Counted from the first letter of the stretch, positions 7,750-15,847 are shown. The stretch: 35,031 nt of DNA from Clostridiales bacterium (GCA_022786995.1 JALFUW010000060.1:1-35031), one strand, 5' to 3'. Program-made: numbers and translations. The notes: generated from the letters alone by a model not told the origin.

Positions 7750-9027
7750 ATGAGCGAACGAAATCACTACTATCCCGACTGGGATGACAGCGTATACGGA
7801 ACCGGGCCTACGGAGCCGCCAAAGAGCCGGGGCGCGCTGCTGGCGCTGCTGCTGATACTGATTATTTTCCTGTGCGGCATCGTCACCATGCTGAGCCTGC
7901 TGAATATTCGCCTGTTCCGGGAGCTGAAAACCGACAGGCAGGAGCATCAGGAGCTGGCCATCTCCTTCACCACGGAGCCTTCCGAGGAACCCACGGAGCA
8001 GACCCTTCCCACAGAGCAGGCCTCTGCCGCCATGGCAGCTTCTCTTCCCAATGCCACCATGAACCTTCAGGCGGCGCCCAAGGGTATCGACAATATTCCC
8101 GAGGGCGGCGGCATGGCTTTGCAGGATATCTACACCCTGAACATCCCTTCCGTGGTGTCCATCACCTGTCAGAGCAGTCGCGGTTCTTCCTCCGGCACCG
8201 GGGTGGTGCTCACGGCTGACGGATATATCGTAACCAATGCCCATGTGGTGGAGAATGCACAGATCATTTCCGTGCAGCTCACCGACGACCGCAGCTTTGC
8301 GGCCCGGCTGGTTGGCTGCGACACCGTTTCCGATCTGGCGGTGCTGCGCATCGACTGCAACGATCTGACCCCCGCCCAGTTTGGAGATTCCTCCACACTG
8401 CGGGTAGGCGATACGGTGGTTGCCATCGGCGATCCTCTGGGCGCGGCCTTCCGGGGTACCTATACCAACGGCATCGTCTCCGCCATCAACCGGGACGTGG
8501 ACATGAACGGCCGCACCATGACCCTGATTCAGACCAACGCCGCCCTGAATTCCGGCAACTCCGGCGGGCCGCTCATCAACTGCTACGGTCAGGTCATCGG
8601 CATCAACACCATGAAGATTGGCACCTTTACCGACGATGCCGGCGTGGAAGGTCTGGGCTTTGCCATTCCCAGCACCCAGGTCAAGGAAATCGTGGATCAG
8701 ATCGTTGCCCAGGGCTATGTCTCCGGGCGGCCCTCCATCGGCTTCACCGGCGAAGCCCTGTCCACCTTCTACCAGCACTACTATCGAATGCCCGCGGGCC
8801 TGTATATCACCGAGGTGGAGCCGGGCAGCGACGCCGCGAAAAAAGGCATTCAGGAAGGCGATATGCTGCTGTATCTGGGGGACACCCGGGTTACCTCCAC
8901 GCAGGATCTGAAAACAGCGCTCTATGACTCCGAAGCAGGTGACGTGGTGGAGGTCATTGTCTACCGCAATGGCCAGCAGTACAAGCTGGAGCTGACCCTG
9001 AGCGAAGACGTGCCGAATTACGGTTAA
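7750..9027 (+). CDS. HtrA/DegP-type (S1C) membrane-anchored serine protease with PDZ domain
   Basis: 425 residues. A cytoplasmic N-tail, one membrane anchor (about 28-55), a Glu/Thr/Pro-rich linker (about 70-100), a trypsin-like domain with the complete triad H165 (TNAHVVENA), D195 (VSDLAVLR) and S271 (NSGNSGGP), and one PDZ domain (about 315-420, LYITEVEPGSDAAKKGIQEG). It should act outside the membrane on misfolded or regulatory proteins. I start at ATG 7750 because the frame before it runs through the kinase gene and the palindromic repeat; the RBS (GAGGT) is weak and close. It follows the kinase gene, which suggests a shared transcript. Confidence 0.93.
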   Translation: MSERNHYYPDWDDSVYGTGPTEPPKSRGALLALLLILIIFLCGIVTMLSLLNIRLFRELKTDRQEHQELAISFTTEPSEEPTEQTLPTEQASAAMAASLPNATMNLQAAPKGIDNIPEGGGMALQDIYTLNIPSVVSITCQSSRGSSSGTGVVLTADGYIVTNAHVVENAQIISVQLTDDRSFAARLVGCDTVSDLAVLRIDCNDLTPAQFGDSSTLRVGDTVVAIGDPLGAAFRGTYTNGIVSAINRDVDMNGRTMTLIQTNAALNSGNSGGPLINCYGQVIGINTMKIGTFTDDAGVEGLGFAIPSTQVKEIVDQIVAQGYVSGRPSIGFTGEALSTFYQHYYRMPAGLYITEVEPGSDAAKKGIQEGDMLLYLGDTRVTSTQDLKTALYDSEAGDVVEVIVYRNGQQYKLELTLSEDVPNYG

Positions 9028-9038
9028 CTCCTAAATCT

Positions 9039-9115
9039 CTGTAGGGGCGGCCATTGGCCGCCCGCATCGCATTTACCTACATGACTAAGCGGGCGGCCAA
9101 TGGCCGCCCCTACAG
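9039..9115. repeat. palindromic intergenic repeat with GGCGGCCA-TTGGCCGCC arms
   Basis: A 27-base arm starting CTGTAGGGGCGGCCA (from 9039) returns as its reverse complement at 9089-9115. Each arm is itself nearly palindromic (GGCGGCCA-TTGGCCGCC), so either arm or the whole can fold. No T-tract follows. This GTAGGGGCGGCC type is a known style of dispersed intergenic repeat in Clostridia. It begins 12 bases after the protease stop and ends 26 bases before the thioesterase. Confidence 0.8.
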
Positions 9116-9141
9116 TATTATTGTAAGCGAGGTCTTTTGCA

Positions 9142-9876
9142 ATGGAACCAATTTATCAAGCGGATTTTGAAGTCACCGAACGGGATGTGGACTGCTATGG
9201 GCGGCTGCAGCCCTCCAGAATTCTTTTCTACGCCCAGCAGGTGGCAGGCATGCACAGCACGGAATTGACCGTGGGCTATGACGTGCTTAAGAGCAAGCGG
9301 ATGTTCTGGGCCGTCACCCGGCATAAGGTACAGGTAACCCGCCTTCCCCGGCTGGGTGAGACCATTCATATTGAGACATGGCCCATGCCCACAACGAGAG
9401 TGGCCTACCCCCGCTCCATGGTGGCCTATGACGGAGAAGGAAACGAGGTCTTCCGCTCCATCAGCCTGTGGGTGCTGATGGACTTAGACACCCGGAACAT
9501 GATTCTTCCCGGCAAGAGCGGTATTTCCGTCACCGGCACCCTGCGGGGCAATGAGTTGACCGTCCCCACGGGCCTTCCCGCCAAGGCGCTGCGCAGCAGC
9601 CGGGAGCGTAGCGTTTGCTTTACCGACCTTGACCGCAACGGGCACATGAATAACTGTCGGTACCTGGACTGGATTGCCGACCTGATTCCCAGCGGCTATC
9701 ACGCGGGCCACGAGATCCGGGAGTTCACAGTCTGCTACCTCAGCGAAGCCCGGGAGGGTCAGACCCTGGATCTGCGGTGGGATTTCCCCGAGGAGAACTG
9801 CCTGTACATGGATGCCCACCGGGTAAACGACGAGCAGCACGCCCGGGTATTTTCCGCCCGGCTGCTGTTTGATTGA
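9142..9876 (+). CDS. acyl-ACP thioesterase (FatA/FatB-like, double hotdog)
   Basis: 244 residues, the normal length for bacterial acyl-ACP thioesterases (Pfam Acyl-ACP_TE), which hydrolyse acyl-ACP to release free fatty acid in the cytoplasm. The first hotdog starts YQADFEVTERDVDCYGRLQ; the second contains FTDLDRNGHMNNCRYLDW (157-174), holding the Asp, Asn and His positions (D162, N166, H168) used by this family. Strand and spacing allow read-through from the protease gene across the palindromic repeat, but it may have its own promoter. A terminator follows. No other fatty acid gene is close by. Confidence 0.88.
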   Translation: MEPIYQADFEVTERDVDCYGRLQPSRILFYAQQVAGMHSTELTVGYDVLKSKRMFWAVTRHKVQVTRLPRLGETIHIETWPMPTTRVAYPRSMVAYDGEGNEVFRSISLWVLMDLDTRNMILPGKSGISVTGTLRGNELTVPTGLPAKALRSSRERSVCFTDLDRNGHMNNCRYLDWIADLIPSGYHAGHEIREFTVCYLSEAREGQTLDLRWDFPEENCLYMDAHRVNDEQHARVFSARLLFD

Positions 9877-9901
9877 TATTGCGTTATGTAAACAAAGGAA
9901 G

Positions 9902-9935
9902 CTCCACAGTTCTGTACAAGGCTGTGGAGTTTTTT
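9902..9935 (+). terminator. rho-independent terminator of the thioesterase gene
   Basis: An 8-bp stem CTCCACAG/CTGTGGAG (9902-9909 and 9922-9929) with a 12-base loop, followed by TTTTTT. Confidence 0.8.
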
Positions 9936-9936
9936 C

Positions 9937-10273
9937 TGCACCCCGGGAGATGCCTCTTGGTTTTCACAGCTTTCCTGGCGGGGGGCTGTGGAAAAAGCTG
10001 TGGAGAATGTGGAAAACTGCTGTCGATAAAATATGTCGAATATTATCTGAAAATGTTATGTAAATCAGTTTCGTGATACGGGAGGCCGAGAACAACACAG
10101 AAGAAAAGGTTGATACGCAAACCCGATTGAAAGCTTTCAATCGGGTTTGCGTATCAGTCAGAGAAATCACAAAAAATGTCGCAAGGTTTCCATGAAATTG
10201 GGTTCCCTTTCGCTGTATTTCCCGCTTCAGCCGGCATAAAATGGAGCCATCAATCTATAAGGAGGACGGCTCA
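9937..10273. other. gene-free region with DnaA-box-like repeats and AT-rich stretch
   Basis: Three direct repeats lie at 9987-9995 (TGTGGAAAA), 9999-10007 (TGTGGAGAA) and 10008-10016 (TGTGGAAAA), each one base from the DnaA box TGTGGATAA. They are followed by an AT-rich stretch (about 10019-10070) and then by the 44-nt palindrome. No gene is supported here. The layout, next to a ParB/Noc-type gene, resembles a replication-origin neighbourhood, but no dnaA or dnaN gene is in the window. Confidence 0.4.
10112..10155. repeat. perfect 44-nt palindrome, no spacer
   Basis: The left half begins GATACGCAAACCCGATTGAA and the right half is its exact reverse complement, meeting at AAGCTT: 22 base pairs with no mismatch and no loop. 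No T-tract follows (AGTCAGAGA), so it is not an ordinary terminator. It ends 118 bases before the ParB-type start codon. It does not match the parS (TGTTTCACGTGAAACA) or Noc-site consensus as I remember them. Confidence 0.85.
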
Positions 10274-11056
10274 ATGCAGTGCCAGAAGCTGAAAACCTAC
10301 ATGGAAACCGGACGGGTGGTTTTCCTGCCGGCCCAGTCCATCCGGCCCAATCCGGCCCAGCCCCGGAAGGTCTTTGCTCCCGGGGCGCTGGACGAGCTGG
10401 CAGAGTCCATCCGGCAGCACGGTATTTTGCAGCCCCTGTCCGTCCGTCGGCGGGACAACATCTATGAGCTGATCTCCGGGGAGCGGCGGCTGCGAGCTGC
10501 CCAGCTGGCGGGGGTCACGGATATTCCCTGCATTCTCATGCGCATGGACGATCTGGAATCCGGCATGGCGGCGCTGGTGGAGAATTTGCAGCGGCAGGAT
10601 CTGGACTTCATCGAGGAAGCCCAGGGCATCCGTTGCCTGCTTGACCGCTTCGGCATGAGTCAGGAGCAGGCGGCCCGACTTTTGGGCAAAAGCCAGAGCA
10701 GCGTAGCCAACAAGCTGCGGCTTCTGCGCCACTGCCCGGCGGTGCTGGAAGCCCTGCGGGAAGCGGGATTGACGGAACGCCACGCCCGGGCATTGCTCCG
10801 TCTTCCTGACGAGGCATCCACGCTGGCGGCCATTCAGGAAATTGTCCGGCAGGGCATGAGCGTTGCCCGGACGGAACGGTATATCGAGAGTCTGCTCAGC
10901 ACCACCACCGCGAAAAAGCGCAGCGCCAGCGTGGGGGCGTTCCTGAACAATCTGACCCAGAACCTGCAAAAAATACAGCTGTCCGGCATCCCGGCGGTAT
11001 CAGAGCGCCGGGAGACAGACAGCCAGATCGTGCTGACCATAACCATTCCAAAGTAG
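10274..11056 (+). CDS. ParB/Noc-type chromosome partition or nucleoid-occlusion protein
   Basis: 260 residues. N-terminal ParB/Spo0J nuclease-like fold with the CTP-binding signature region (NPAQPRKVF, then ESIRQHGILQPLSVRR and ISGERRLRAAQLAG), followed by the helix-turn-helix domain (MSQEQAARLLGKSQSSVANKLRLL), and a short C-terminal region with LTERHARALLRL. ParB proteins clamp DNA from a parS-type site; Noc paralogues use other sites and restrain cell division over the nucleoid. Which one this is cannot be decided here; no parA is adjacent, which slightly favours Noc. Start ATG 10274 is set by AGGAGG at 10260-10265; an ATG 33 bases upstream has no such site. A terminator follows directly. 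Confidence 0.88.
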   Translation: MQCQKLKTYMETGRVVFLPAQSIRPNPAQPRKVFAPGALDELAESIRQHGILQPLSVRRRDNIYELISGERRLRAAQLAGVTDIPCILMRMDDLESGMAALVENLQRQDLDFIEEAQGIRCLLDRFGMSQEQAARLLGKSQSSVANKLRLLRHCPAVLEALREAGLTERHARALLRLPDEASTLAAIQEIVRQGMSVARTERYIESLLSTTTAKKRSASVGAFLNNLTQNLQKIQLSGIPAVSERRETDSQIVLTITIPK

Positions 11057-11061
11057 AAATG

Positions 11062-11086
11062 GCGCCGGACATCCGGCGCTTTTATT
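11062..11086 (+). terminator. rho-independent terminator of the ParB-type gene
   Basis: Stem GCGCCGG/CCGGCGC with an ACAT loop (11062-11079), then TTTTATT. It abuts the stop of the convergent DUF2284 gene. Confidence 0.75.
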
Positions 11087-11618
11087 AAAATAGCAGCAGA
11101 GAAATCCAGGTGACGATATTAGAGCCGAACTGAAATTCCAGCCCCAATTTTTCCAGAATTGGCACCACGTTGATGCCGTGACTCTCCACGCAGGGGTGCA
11201 TTTTCTCCGGGAACCGGCAGGGCTGGTTGTCAAGAATCGCACAGCGCTCGCAGATGGCGCAGGCCTGGGTGGACAGGATGTAGGGCGTCACACCCTGATC
11301 TCGCAAAAGCTCCCCCACCTGCTCTGTCAGCTCCTCGTGGGCCGGTCGGGTGGCCAGGGTCTCCTCGATATCCGCAATGTCGTTTACCTCGGCAATGGAG
11401 GAGATCAGCAGGCAGTTATGGTAAACCATGCACTTTTTCTGACACTCCGCCACGGTGCCCACGCCGGGAGGACAGGCCCAGGTGGTGCCGTATTTCGGGC
11501 ATTCGTTCTGGCAGATCCAGCGGATGCGGTCGGAGAATTCCAGCTCGCCGGGGTCAATAAAGTCGTAGATGTACAGCGGAAGCTCTGACAGCTTTTCCTC
11601 CAATAATTCTCTGTTCAC
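11085..11618 (-). CDS. DUF2284 cysteine-rich putative metal-binding protein
   Basis: 177 residues with the cysteine pattern of DUF2284 proteins: C35/C39 (CQNECPKYG), C49 (WACPPG), C58/C62 (ECQKKC), C68, then C118, C121, C124 (QACAICERC), C132 (QPCRFP) and C141 (HPC). Such proteins are predicted to hold metal or Fe-S clusters; no biochemical role is known to me. Its ATG overlaps the stop of the phosphatase gene by 4 bases, so the two are translationally coupled in one operon. Confidence 0.85.
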   Translation of the reverse strand: MNRELLEEKLSELPLYIYDFIDPGELEFSDRIRWICQNECPKYGTTWACPPGVGTVAECQKKCMVYHNCLLISSIAEVNDIADIEETLATRPAHEELTEQVGELLRDQGVTPYILSTQACAICERCAILDNQPCRFPEKMHPCVESHGINVVPILEKLGLEFQFGSNIVTWISLLLF

Positions 11619-12046
11619 TTGAATTCCTCCAGAATTTTCTCACAACCCTCGGTGATGTCCTCGAAGGTTCGGGCAAAGTCCCCGGTGTACCACGGGTCGG
11701 CCACGTCCCGGGAAAGCAAGGGGCGGATCTTGTCCGGGTCATGGGGCAGCAGCCGGGCAAGGAAGCGGGCGTTGCTTTTGTCCATGTAATAGATGCGGTC
11801 AAAATGCCGGTAGTCCTCCATGGTGACCTGCCGGGCCCGATGTCCGCCGCAGGGCACGCCCCGCTTTTCCAGCTCCCGCCGGGCCGGGGGATACACGCCG
11901 TTTCCAATCTCCTCCCGGCTCACCGCCGCCGAGTCAATTTCAAATTCCGCCGCCCTTCCGGCTTTGGACACCATGTCCTGCAAAATGTACTGCCCCATCG
12001 GGCTGCGACAAATATTGCCGTGGCACAAAAATAAGATTTTTACCAT
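11615..12046 (-). CDS. low-molecular-weight protein tyrosine phosphatase
   Basis: 143 residues, full length for the family. The P-loop C8-HGNIC-R14-SP (C-X5-R) starts the protein and the general-acid aspartate lies in DVADPWY (D117). It dephosphorylates phosphotyrosine, or possibly phosphoarginine, on cytoplasmic proteins; the target is not evident. AAAGGG precedes the ATG. It is the first gene of a two-gene operon with DUF2284 (ATGA overlap). Confidence 0.93.
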   Translation of the reverse strand: MVKILFLCHGNICRSPMGQYILQDMVSKAGRAAEFEIDSAAVSREEIGNGVYPPARRELEKRGVPCGGHRARQVTMEDYRHFDRIYYMDKSNARFLARLLPHDPDKIRPLLSRDVADPWYTGDFARTFEDITEGCEKILEEFK

Positions 12047-12068
12047 ACTTTATATCCCTTTATAACCG

Positions 12069-12098
12069 TTTATATATTGAAAAGTTTTCGTATTTCAA
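12069..12098 (-). promoter_or_regulatory. possible promoter of the phosphatase operon
   Basis: On the - strand TTGAAA (12093-12098), an 18-base spacer and TATAAA (12069-12074), about 22 bases before the start codon. The whole 76-base gap between phosphatase and integrase relic is AT-rich. Confidence 0.4.
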
Positions 12099-12122
12099 AC
12101 TTTCTCAACTTGTAAATCTCCG

Positions 12123-12386
12123 CTACTCTCCATAACTGACACCCTGCTTGAGACTGATGTAGCGCTCCAGAAGCTCCACTACGGTGATTCCGCCATCGTG
12201 ATAGCTTGCGCCGTCAATTTCGGTTCGATTGATTTCTTCCTCTTTCTTCCGCAGCTCTTCCAGCGTCGGCGCGTAAACTGTATGCCGTTTGCCGCAGGAG
12301 TCGGTATAGCGGTACTGGTAAATCAAATCCTTTCTCCGGCTTTCTCCGGTTTTGAGGACGCGGCCTCTGTTATCTTTCTTTTTCAT
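12123..12386 (-). pseudogene. truncated Tn916-type tyrosine recombinase (integrase)
   Basis: 87 residues covering only the N-terminal arm-type DNA-binding domain (KKKDNRGRVLKTGESRRKDL, then YQYRYTDSCGKRHTVYAPTLEELRKKE) and the beginning of the core-binding helix (LLERYISLKQGV). Full Tn916-family integrases are about 380-400 residues; the catalytic domain with its RHRH-Y residues is missing, and the frame stops five residues after KQGV. The start has a strong RBS (AAGGAG). The cut lies only 76 bases from the phosphatase gene, so a deletion probably removed the rest together with one end of the element. Confidence 0.8.
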
Positions 12387-12412
12387 GGATATACTCCTTC
12401 CTGGTGAAAGGA

Positions 12413-12449
12413 GCCTCGATGTGACATGACTATCATATCACACCGAGGC
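12413..12449. repeat. 17-bp near-perfect inverted repeat between xis and int
   Basis: GCCTCGATGTGACATGA (12413-12429) pairs with 12433-12449 around a 3-base loop, with two mismatches that are wobble pairs on one strand. It lies in the leader of the integrase relic, just upstream of its RBS. No T-tract follows, so it is more likely an operator or a translation-control hairpin than a terminator. Confidence 0.6.
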
Positions 12450-12473
12450 GGTTTTGGCTACGGATGAAATGTA

Positions 12474-12668
12474 CTAAATTGAATAGGAACGCTCAATAAA
12501 TTGGTCAAAAAGCCGCTTTTTGATCAGCCGCTTGGTGCCGACCCACAGCACAAAGTTGCAGCCTTCCTCGTTGGTGATCTCCCGCAGCTTCCCGGTGCCA
12601 ATACCGGAGTACGCCGCAGCCTCCTCCAGCGTCAGGTTGGCCTTCTCCCAGATGGGAACCTCCTTCAT
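12474..12668 (-). CDS. Tn916-type excisionase
   Basis: 64 residues: VPIWEKANLTLEEAAAYSGI, then GTGKLREITNEEGCNFVLWVG and KRLIKKRLFDQFIE, the winged-helix excisionase pattern of Tn916-family elements (helix entry, conserved WVG-x-KRLIKR wing). Xis bends DNA at the element ends to direct the integrase to excision. AAGGAGG precedes the ATG. It stands upstream of the integrase relic as is usual. It appears intact, but without an integrase it can only act in trans. Confidence 0.85.
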   Translation of the reverse strand: MKEVPIWEKANLTLEEAAAYSGIGTGKLREITNEEGCNFVLWVGTKRLIKKRLFDQFIERSYSI

Positions 12669-12732
12669 AAGAATCCTCCTTGCAACGGCACAGCAACAAA
12701 AAACTTGCTGTCAAACAATTTTGATGGTATAG

Positions 12733-14325
12733 TCAAATAAGCATCAGCCCGCAGTAACCGTTGCGGGGAACGCCGTCTACCCGTTTCTTCTTATTCTCGT
12801 AGCCCGGACAGAGGGCCTTAAAGCGCATCGAGAACGCCTGCTTGTTCACGATACTCTCATGGCCGATTCCCCGGCAGAAGGCCTGATAACTTTCATACAG
12901 CTCGTCCGTCGTGACAAAGCCATCGGCCTTTTCTACACAGTGCGTACTGATAAACTGTTTCAGATCCTCCTCCATGTCAGCGGTCTGCTCGCCAGTCTGG
13001 TGCGCCCTTGCGATGTCGAAGACGTCGTCACCGCTGAACACAAATCCCGTGGATAACAGCCGCTTATACGCCTCCAGGGCCTTCCAGAAGATTCCCGGGC
13101 GCTCCTGCCTCAGCAGGTTCCGAAGGTTGGGGTTCTGCAGATGATGCGGAACGGGGTGTTCGAAGGGCAGATACAGCACACGCTTCCAGAATGCCAGATC
13201 ATAGGAGTTGGTGCGAAGCCTGTGGTTCGTACCGAAGATCAGCTTACAGCCAATTCTTGCTGCGTAGGGGGTCTTGTACTTTTCCTCTACCTGCACCAGA
13301 TCCCGTCCGGTGATCTGCTTGATGATGGACATGGCCTGTTCATGCAGAGCCGCATCCGTGAGGTCCATGGAGATATTGAGCCGCTTATATACAAGCATCG
13401 ACAGAGAGAATCGATCCCCCAGGCGGAAGATGTCTACGCTCCCGACAGCCTCCGGCATAAAGAACGAAGCTGCCAGATCGCCCCATACACTCTTGCCGGT
13501 GTCGCCCAAACCCATAAGGAGAATAAAGCGTTTAGCACGATCGTCAGGGATGATGGCGTAGGCCAGGGCCTCCCAATTCCTCTGAATCAGCACGGGATTC
13601 CCGCCTGCTGCATACTCGAAGAAGAAGTCACAGGTAGGGCACGGCTGCTGTCCCATGTAGTTTACATCCATCATCCACGTGAGAAAGTACTGAGGACTGT
13701 GCGCATACAGCTTGAAGTCATGGAGGTTCAATACACCATTACGCAGACAGATCATGTCAGCAGCAAAGTCATCCGCCTTCACTTCGATGAAAGGTTCTGC
13801 CATAATTGCTGCCGCCACACTGCGGATCTGCTTGGAACTGCCGTTAATGCTCAGTTCTTCACGTAGCGTGTCGTAGATCAAAGTATGAAATTTATCAGTC
13901 GTAAGGCGTTCATAGTAACGTCCGTTGAATTGATAGATTTGCTCCCCTTGTCTGCGCAGGGTCACGCGGTTCAGCAGGATCTGCGCCAGTTCCATATCCG
14001 AAGGAGCCCCTCGATGGTAACGCACAATGTTCCCCGGGACCACTTGTGGCTGATGGGGAGCTGATTGCCTCAGGGGCACTAGAATGGGTGGAAGCTGCAG
14101 TTCGTTCTGCATCTGATATCGTCGCTGCAGATCTATTCTCTTCCCGATGATTTCCCGTTCAGCCTCCGTGTCGAAGGTCATAAGCGGTGCGATCAGACCC
14201 GCAGGGCAATTCTCCTGGGCTCTGGCAGCAGCAGCGATCTCCACATCCTCCGCCATCTGAATGATTTTCGCATCCTCGCCGCTGACTCCGATAATCTGGC
14301 GTTCATCGTTGTTCAAATTGTTCAT
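12733..14325 (-). CDS. phage/plasmid P4-type primase-helicase
   Basis: 530 residues of the phage P4 alpha / D5 helicase superfamily III type, which drives replication of satellites and mobile islands. Residues 100-260 fit the D5N-type region; the helicase core has Walker A GLGDTGKS at 272-279, a Walker B-like RLNISMDLTD near 315, GTNHRLRTNSYDLAFWKRV near 370-390 (sensor and arginine finger) and a C-terminal winged region (TTDELYESYQAFCR). The N-terminal 90 residues lack an evident primase catalytic domain, so priming may be supplied elsewhere. I choose ATG 14325 because AGGAGG lies 8 bases upstream; ATGs at 14346 and 14403 lack one. It looks intact, between excisionase and the divergent regulator. 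Confidence 0.85.
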   Translation of the reverse strand: MNNLNNDERQIIGVSGEDAKIIQMAEDVEIAAAARAQENCPAGLIAPLMTFDTEAEREIIGKRIDLQRRYQMQNELQLPPILVPLRQSAPHQPQVVPGNIVRYHRGAPSDMELAQILLNRVTLRRQGEQIYQFNGRYYERLTTDKFHTLIYDTLREELSINGSSKQIRSVAAAIMAEPFIEVKADDFAADMICLRNGVLNLHDFKLYAHSPQYFLTWMMDVNYMGQQPCPTCDFFFEYAAGGNPVLIQRNWEALAYAIIPDDRAKRFILLMGLGDTGKSVWGDLAASFFMPEAVGSVDIFRLGDRFSLSMLVYKRLNISMDLTDAALHEQAMSIIKQITGRDLVQVEEKYKTPYAARIGCKLIFGTNHRLRTNSYDLAFWKRVLYLPFEHPVPHHLQNPNLRNLLRQERPGIFWKALEAYKRLLSTGFVFSGDDVFDIARAHQTGEQTADMEEDLKQFISTHCVEKADGFVTTDELYESYQAFCRGIGHESIVNKQAFSMRFKALCPGYENKKKRVDGVPRNGYCGLMLI

Positions 14326-14624
14326 AATATGTACCTCCTGATTCATGTTTTCAAATAGGATAGCCATATTAAAGCACAAAGATCTGCGTTCTGCAATTCG
14401 CATAATCTACAGTTGTGACATACACATCGCAAGTCGCATAGATAAAAATGTACATATTTAATATATCCGTCAATATATGCTCTTTATATATTGTGCATTT
14501 TGACTGCTTCAAATCTAATTGAACCATATACTATGCGCAATAAAGCGTAGATGATAGTTGATTGTCGAAAATGCCGAATCCCCAAAGTCGCAAAAAGTAA
14601 AAAGATAAAAATAAGGAGGGTATT
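14326..14624. other. AT-rich divergent control region of the element
   Basis: Between the primase-helicase and the divergent HTH gene. It is much richer in A/T than the host genes around it and contains several TATA-like stretches (14455-14492) and repeated GTCGCA/TCGCA words (near 14425-14440 and 14586-14592). No promoter with both boxes at good spacing could be fixed. It should hold the promoters of both transcripts and probably the operator of the regulator. Confidence 0.4.
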
Positions 14625-15554
14625 ATGCCATTATCCGCTGATAAAAAAGAGAAGGTACTTTGTAGTTTACGACGTAGCCACAATCATACCGATCAAAGAA
14701 TGATTGAATCAGACAGATCCTTGGAATTCTCTGAACAAGTGCGAAGCGACGTACAAGAGATTGTAAAAAACCAGCAAAATCAAAACGTTGTAAATTGGGG
14801 AAAGACCATTTCCCAGTTTCGGACTAAGAAGAGAATTACCTTGTGTGAAGTAGCACACAAATTAGGCGTTTGCCATAAAACCATCCAATTGCAGGAAAGT
14901 AAAAATGATCCAATCACGGTAGATCCTTTTTTCCTAGAGGCTTTTTCTCTGGTTTACCACATGTACCCCTATGAGCTATTAAACCTACCGCTAAAACATC
15001 CTGTCAATCCGTTTCTCTCTCTGGATGATACGACATCCAAGTACAGTAACGTGATTATCAATACCCTTTGGGATGGGGAGGATCCGAATAAGCTGTCACT
15101 TTTGAAGGCAATCACAACAATCGGCAGGCTGACCGTTGAGCGATATGACTATTTCATGTCCTTTCTTTCGGAAACGCGCTCATTCAAGAAGGTACTTAAA
15201 ATTGATCCTCTGGACTGTAAAGCTGCGGATGACAATTCCTGGAGGGGGCTCTTTAGAACTGTAGTCGGGAAGGTCGATGATCGCAATTCAGATCTCTATC
15301 AAACAACATACACATTATGGGAAGCATTTCTGGTAATTGATTGGCTGGAAAGGTATGACTCTGTACGATTAGAGAATCTTGCAAAGCTCTCCCTCTGCGA
15401 TGAAGACTGCGCAAAAAAACTAGCTTACCTGGTTCTTGAGATTGGTTATCCAAAGGATCCAAGATCCCTTATTAATTACGATGCAGACAGTCATGCACTG
15501 AAATTCTCGGATCCGCCAACCAGAAAAAGGACGCGGCCATATGACGCTTGGTAG
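14625..15554 (+). CDS. HTH transcription regulator of the integrative element
   Basis: 309 residues; family not recognised with certainty. Residues 55-105 read as a Cro/CI-type helix-turn-helix (TISQFRTKKRITLCEVAHKL, then GVCHKTIQLQES), followed by a predicted all-helical C-terminal region without known motifs and a basic tail (RKRTRPYDAW). The gene is AT-richer than its neighbours and has a strong RBS (AAGGAGGG). Facing away from the primase gene, it holds the position of the master repressor (Stl/CI-like) in phage satellites; this role is inference from position. Confidence 0.7.
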   Translation: MPLSADKKEKVLCSLRRSHNHTDQRMIESDRSLEFSEQVRSDVQEIVKNQQNQNVVNWGKTISQFRTKKRITLCEVAHKLGVCHKTIQLQESKNDPITVDPFFLEAFSLVYHMYPYELLNLPLKHPVNPFLSLDDTTSKYSNVIINTLWDGEDPNKLSLLKAITTIGRLTVERYDYFMSFLSETRSFKKVLKIDPLDCKAADDNSWRGLFRTVVGKVDDRNSDLYQTTYTLWEAFLVIDWLERYDSVRLENLAKLSLCDEDCAKKLAYLVLEIGYPKDPRSLINYDADSHALKFSDPPTRKRTRPYDAW

Positions 15555-15710
15555 AAGAATCCGAGAGATAGTGTTCAGCTCTCCGGCAAGAATCCATCGT
15601 ACAGACGCTTCGTTCCGTGTACTGCGTTCTTCGCGCTAAACTATCTCCTTTTCCCTATATATGGGTATTTAACCCGGAAGAACGGGGAACCGGAACACAT
15701 TTTTTCCCAG

Positions 15711-15747
15711 AAAAAATCGGAGGACACCGAAACGTGTCCTCCGATTT
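15711..15747 (-). terminator. strong hairpin with T-tract on the - strand
   Basis: Stem AAATCGGAGGACAC/GTGTCCTCCGATTT (14 bp, 6-base loop). Reading leftward it runs into TTTTTTC, so it would stop transcription entering the element from the right; there is a shorter T-tract on the + strand, so it may also end the HTH gene's transcript. Confidence 0.6.
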
Positions 15748-15847
15748 GTAATCGTATAGGGCCACGCGTAGCGTGGCACCCTAATGAAATCTTTCAATTA
15801 TCCAGTACTTCATCCGAGGAGTTTACAAGTGGACAGCAATCGGCAAA

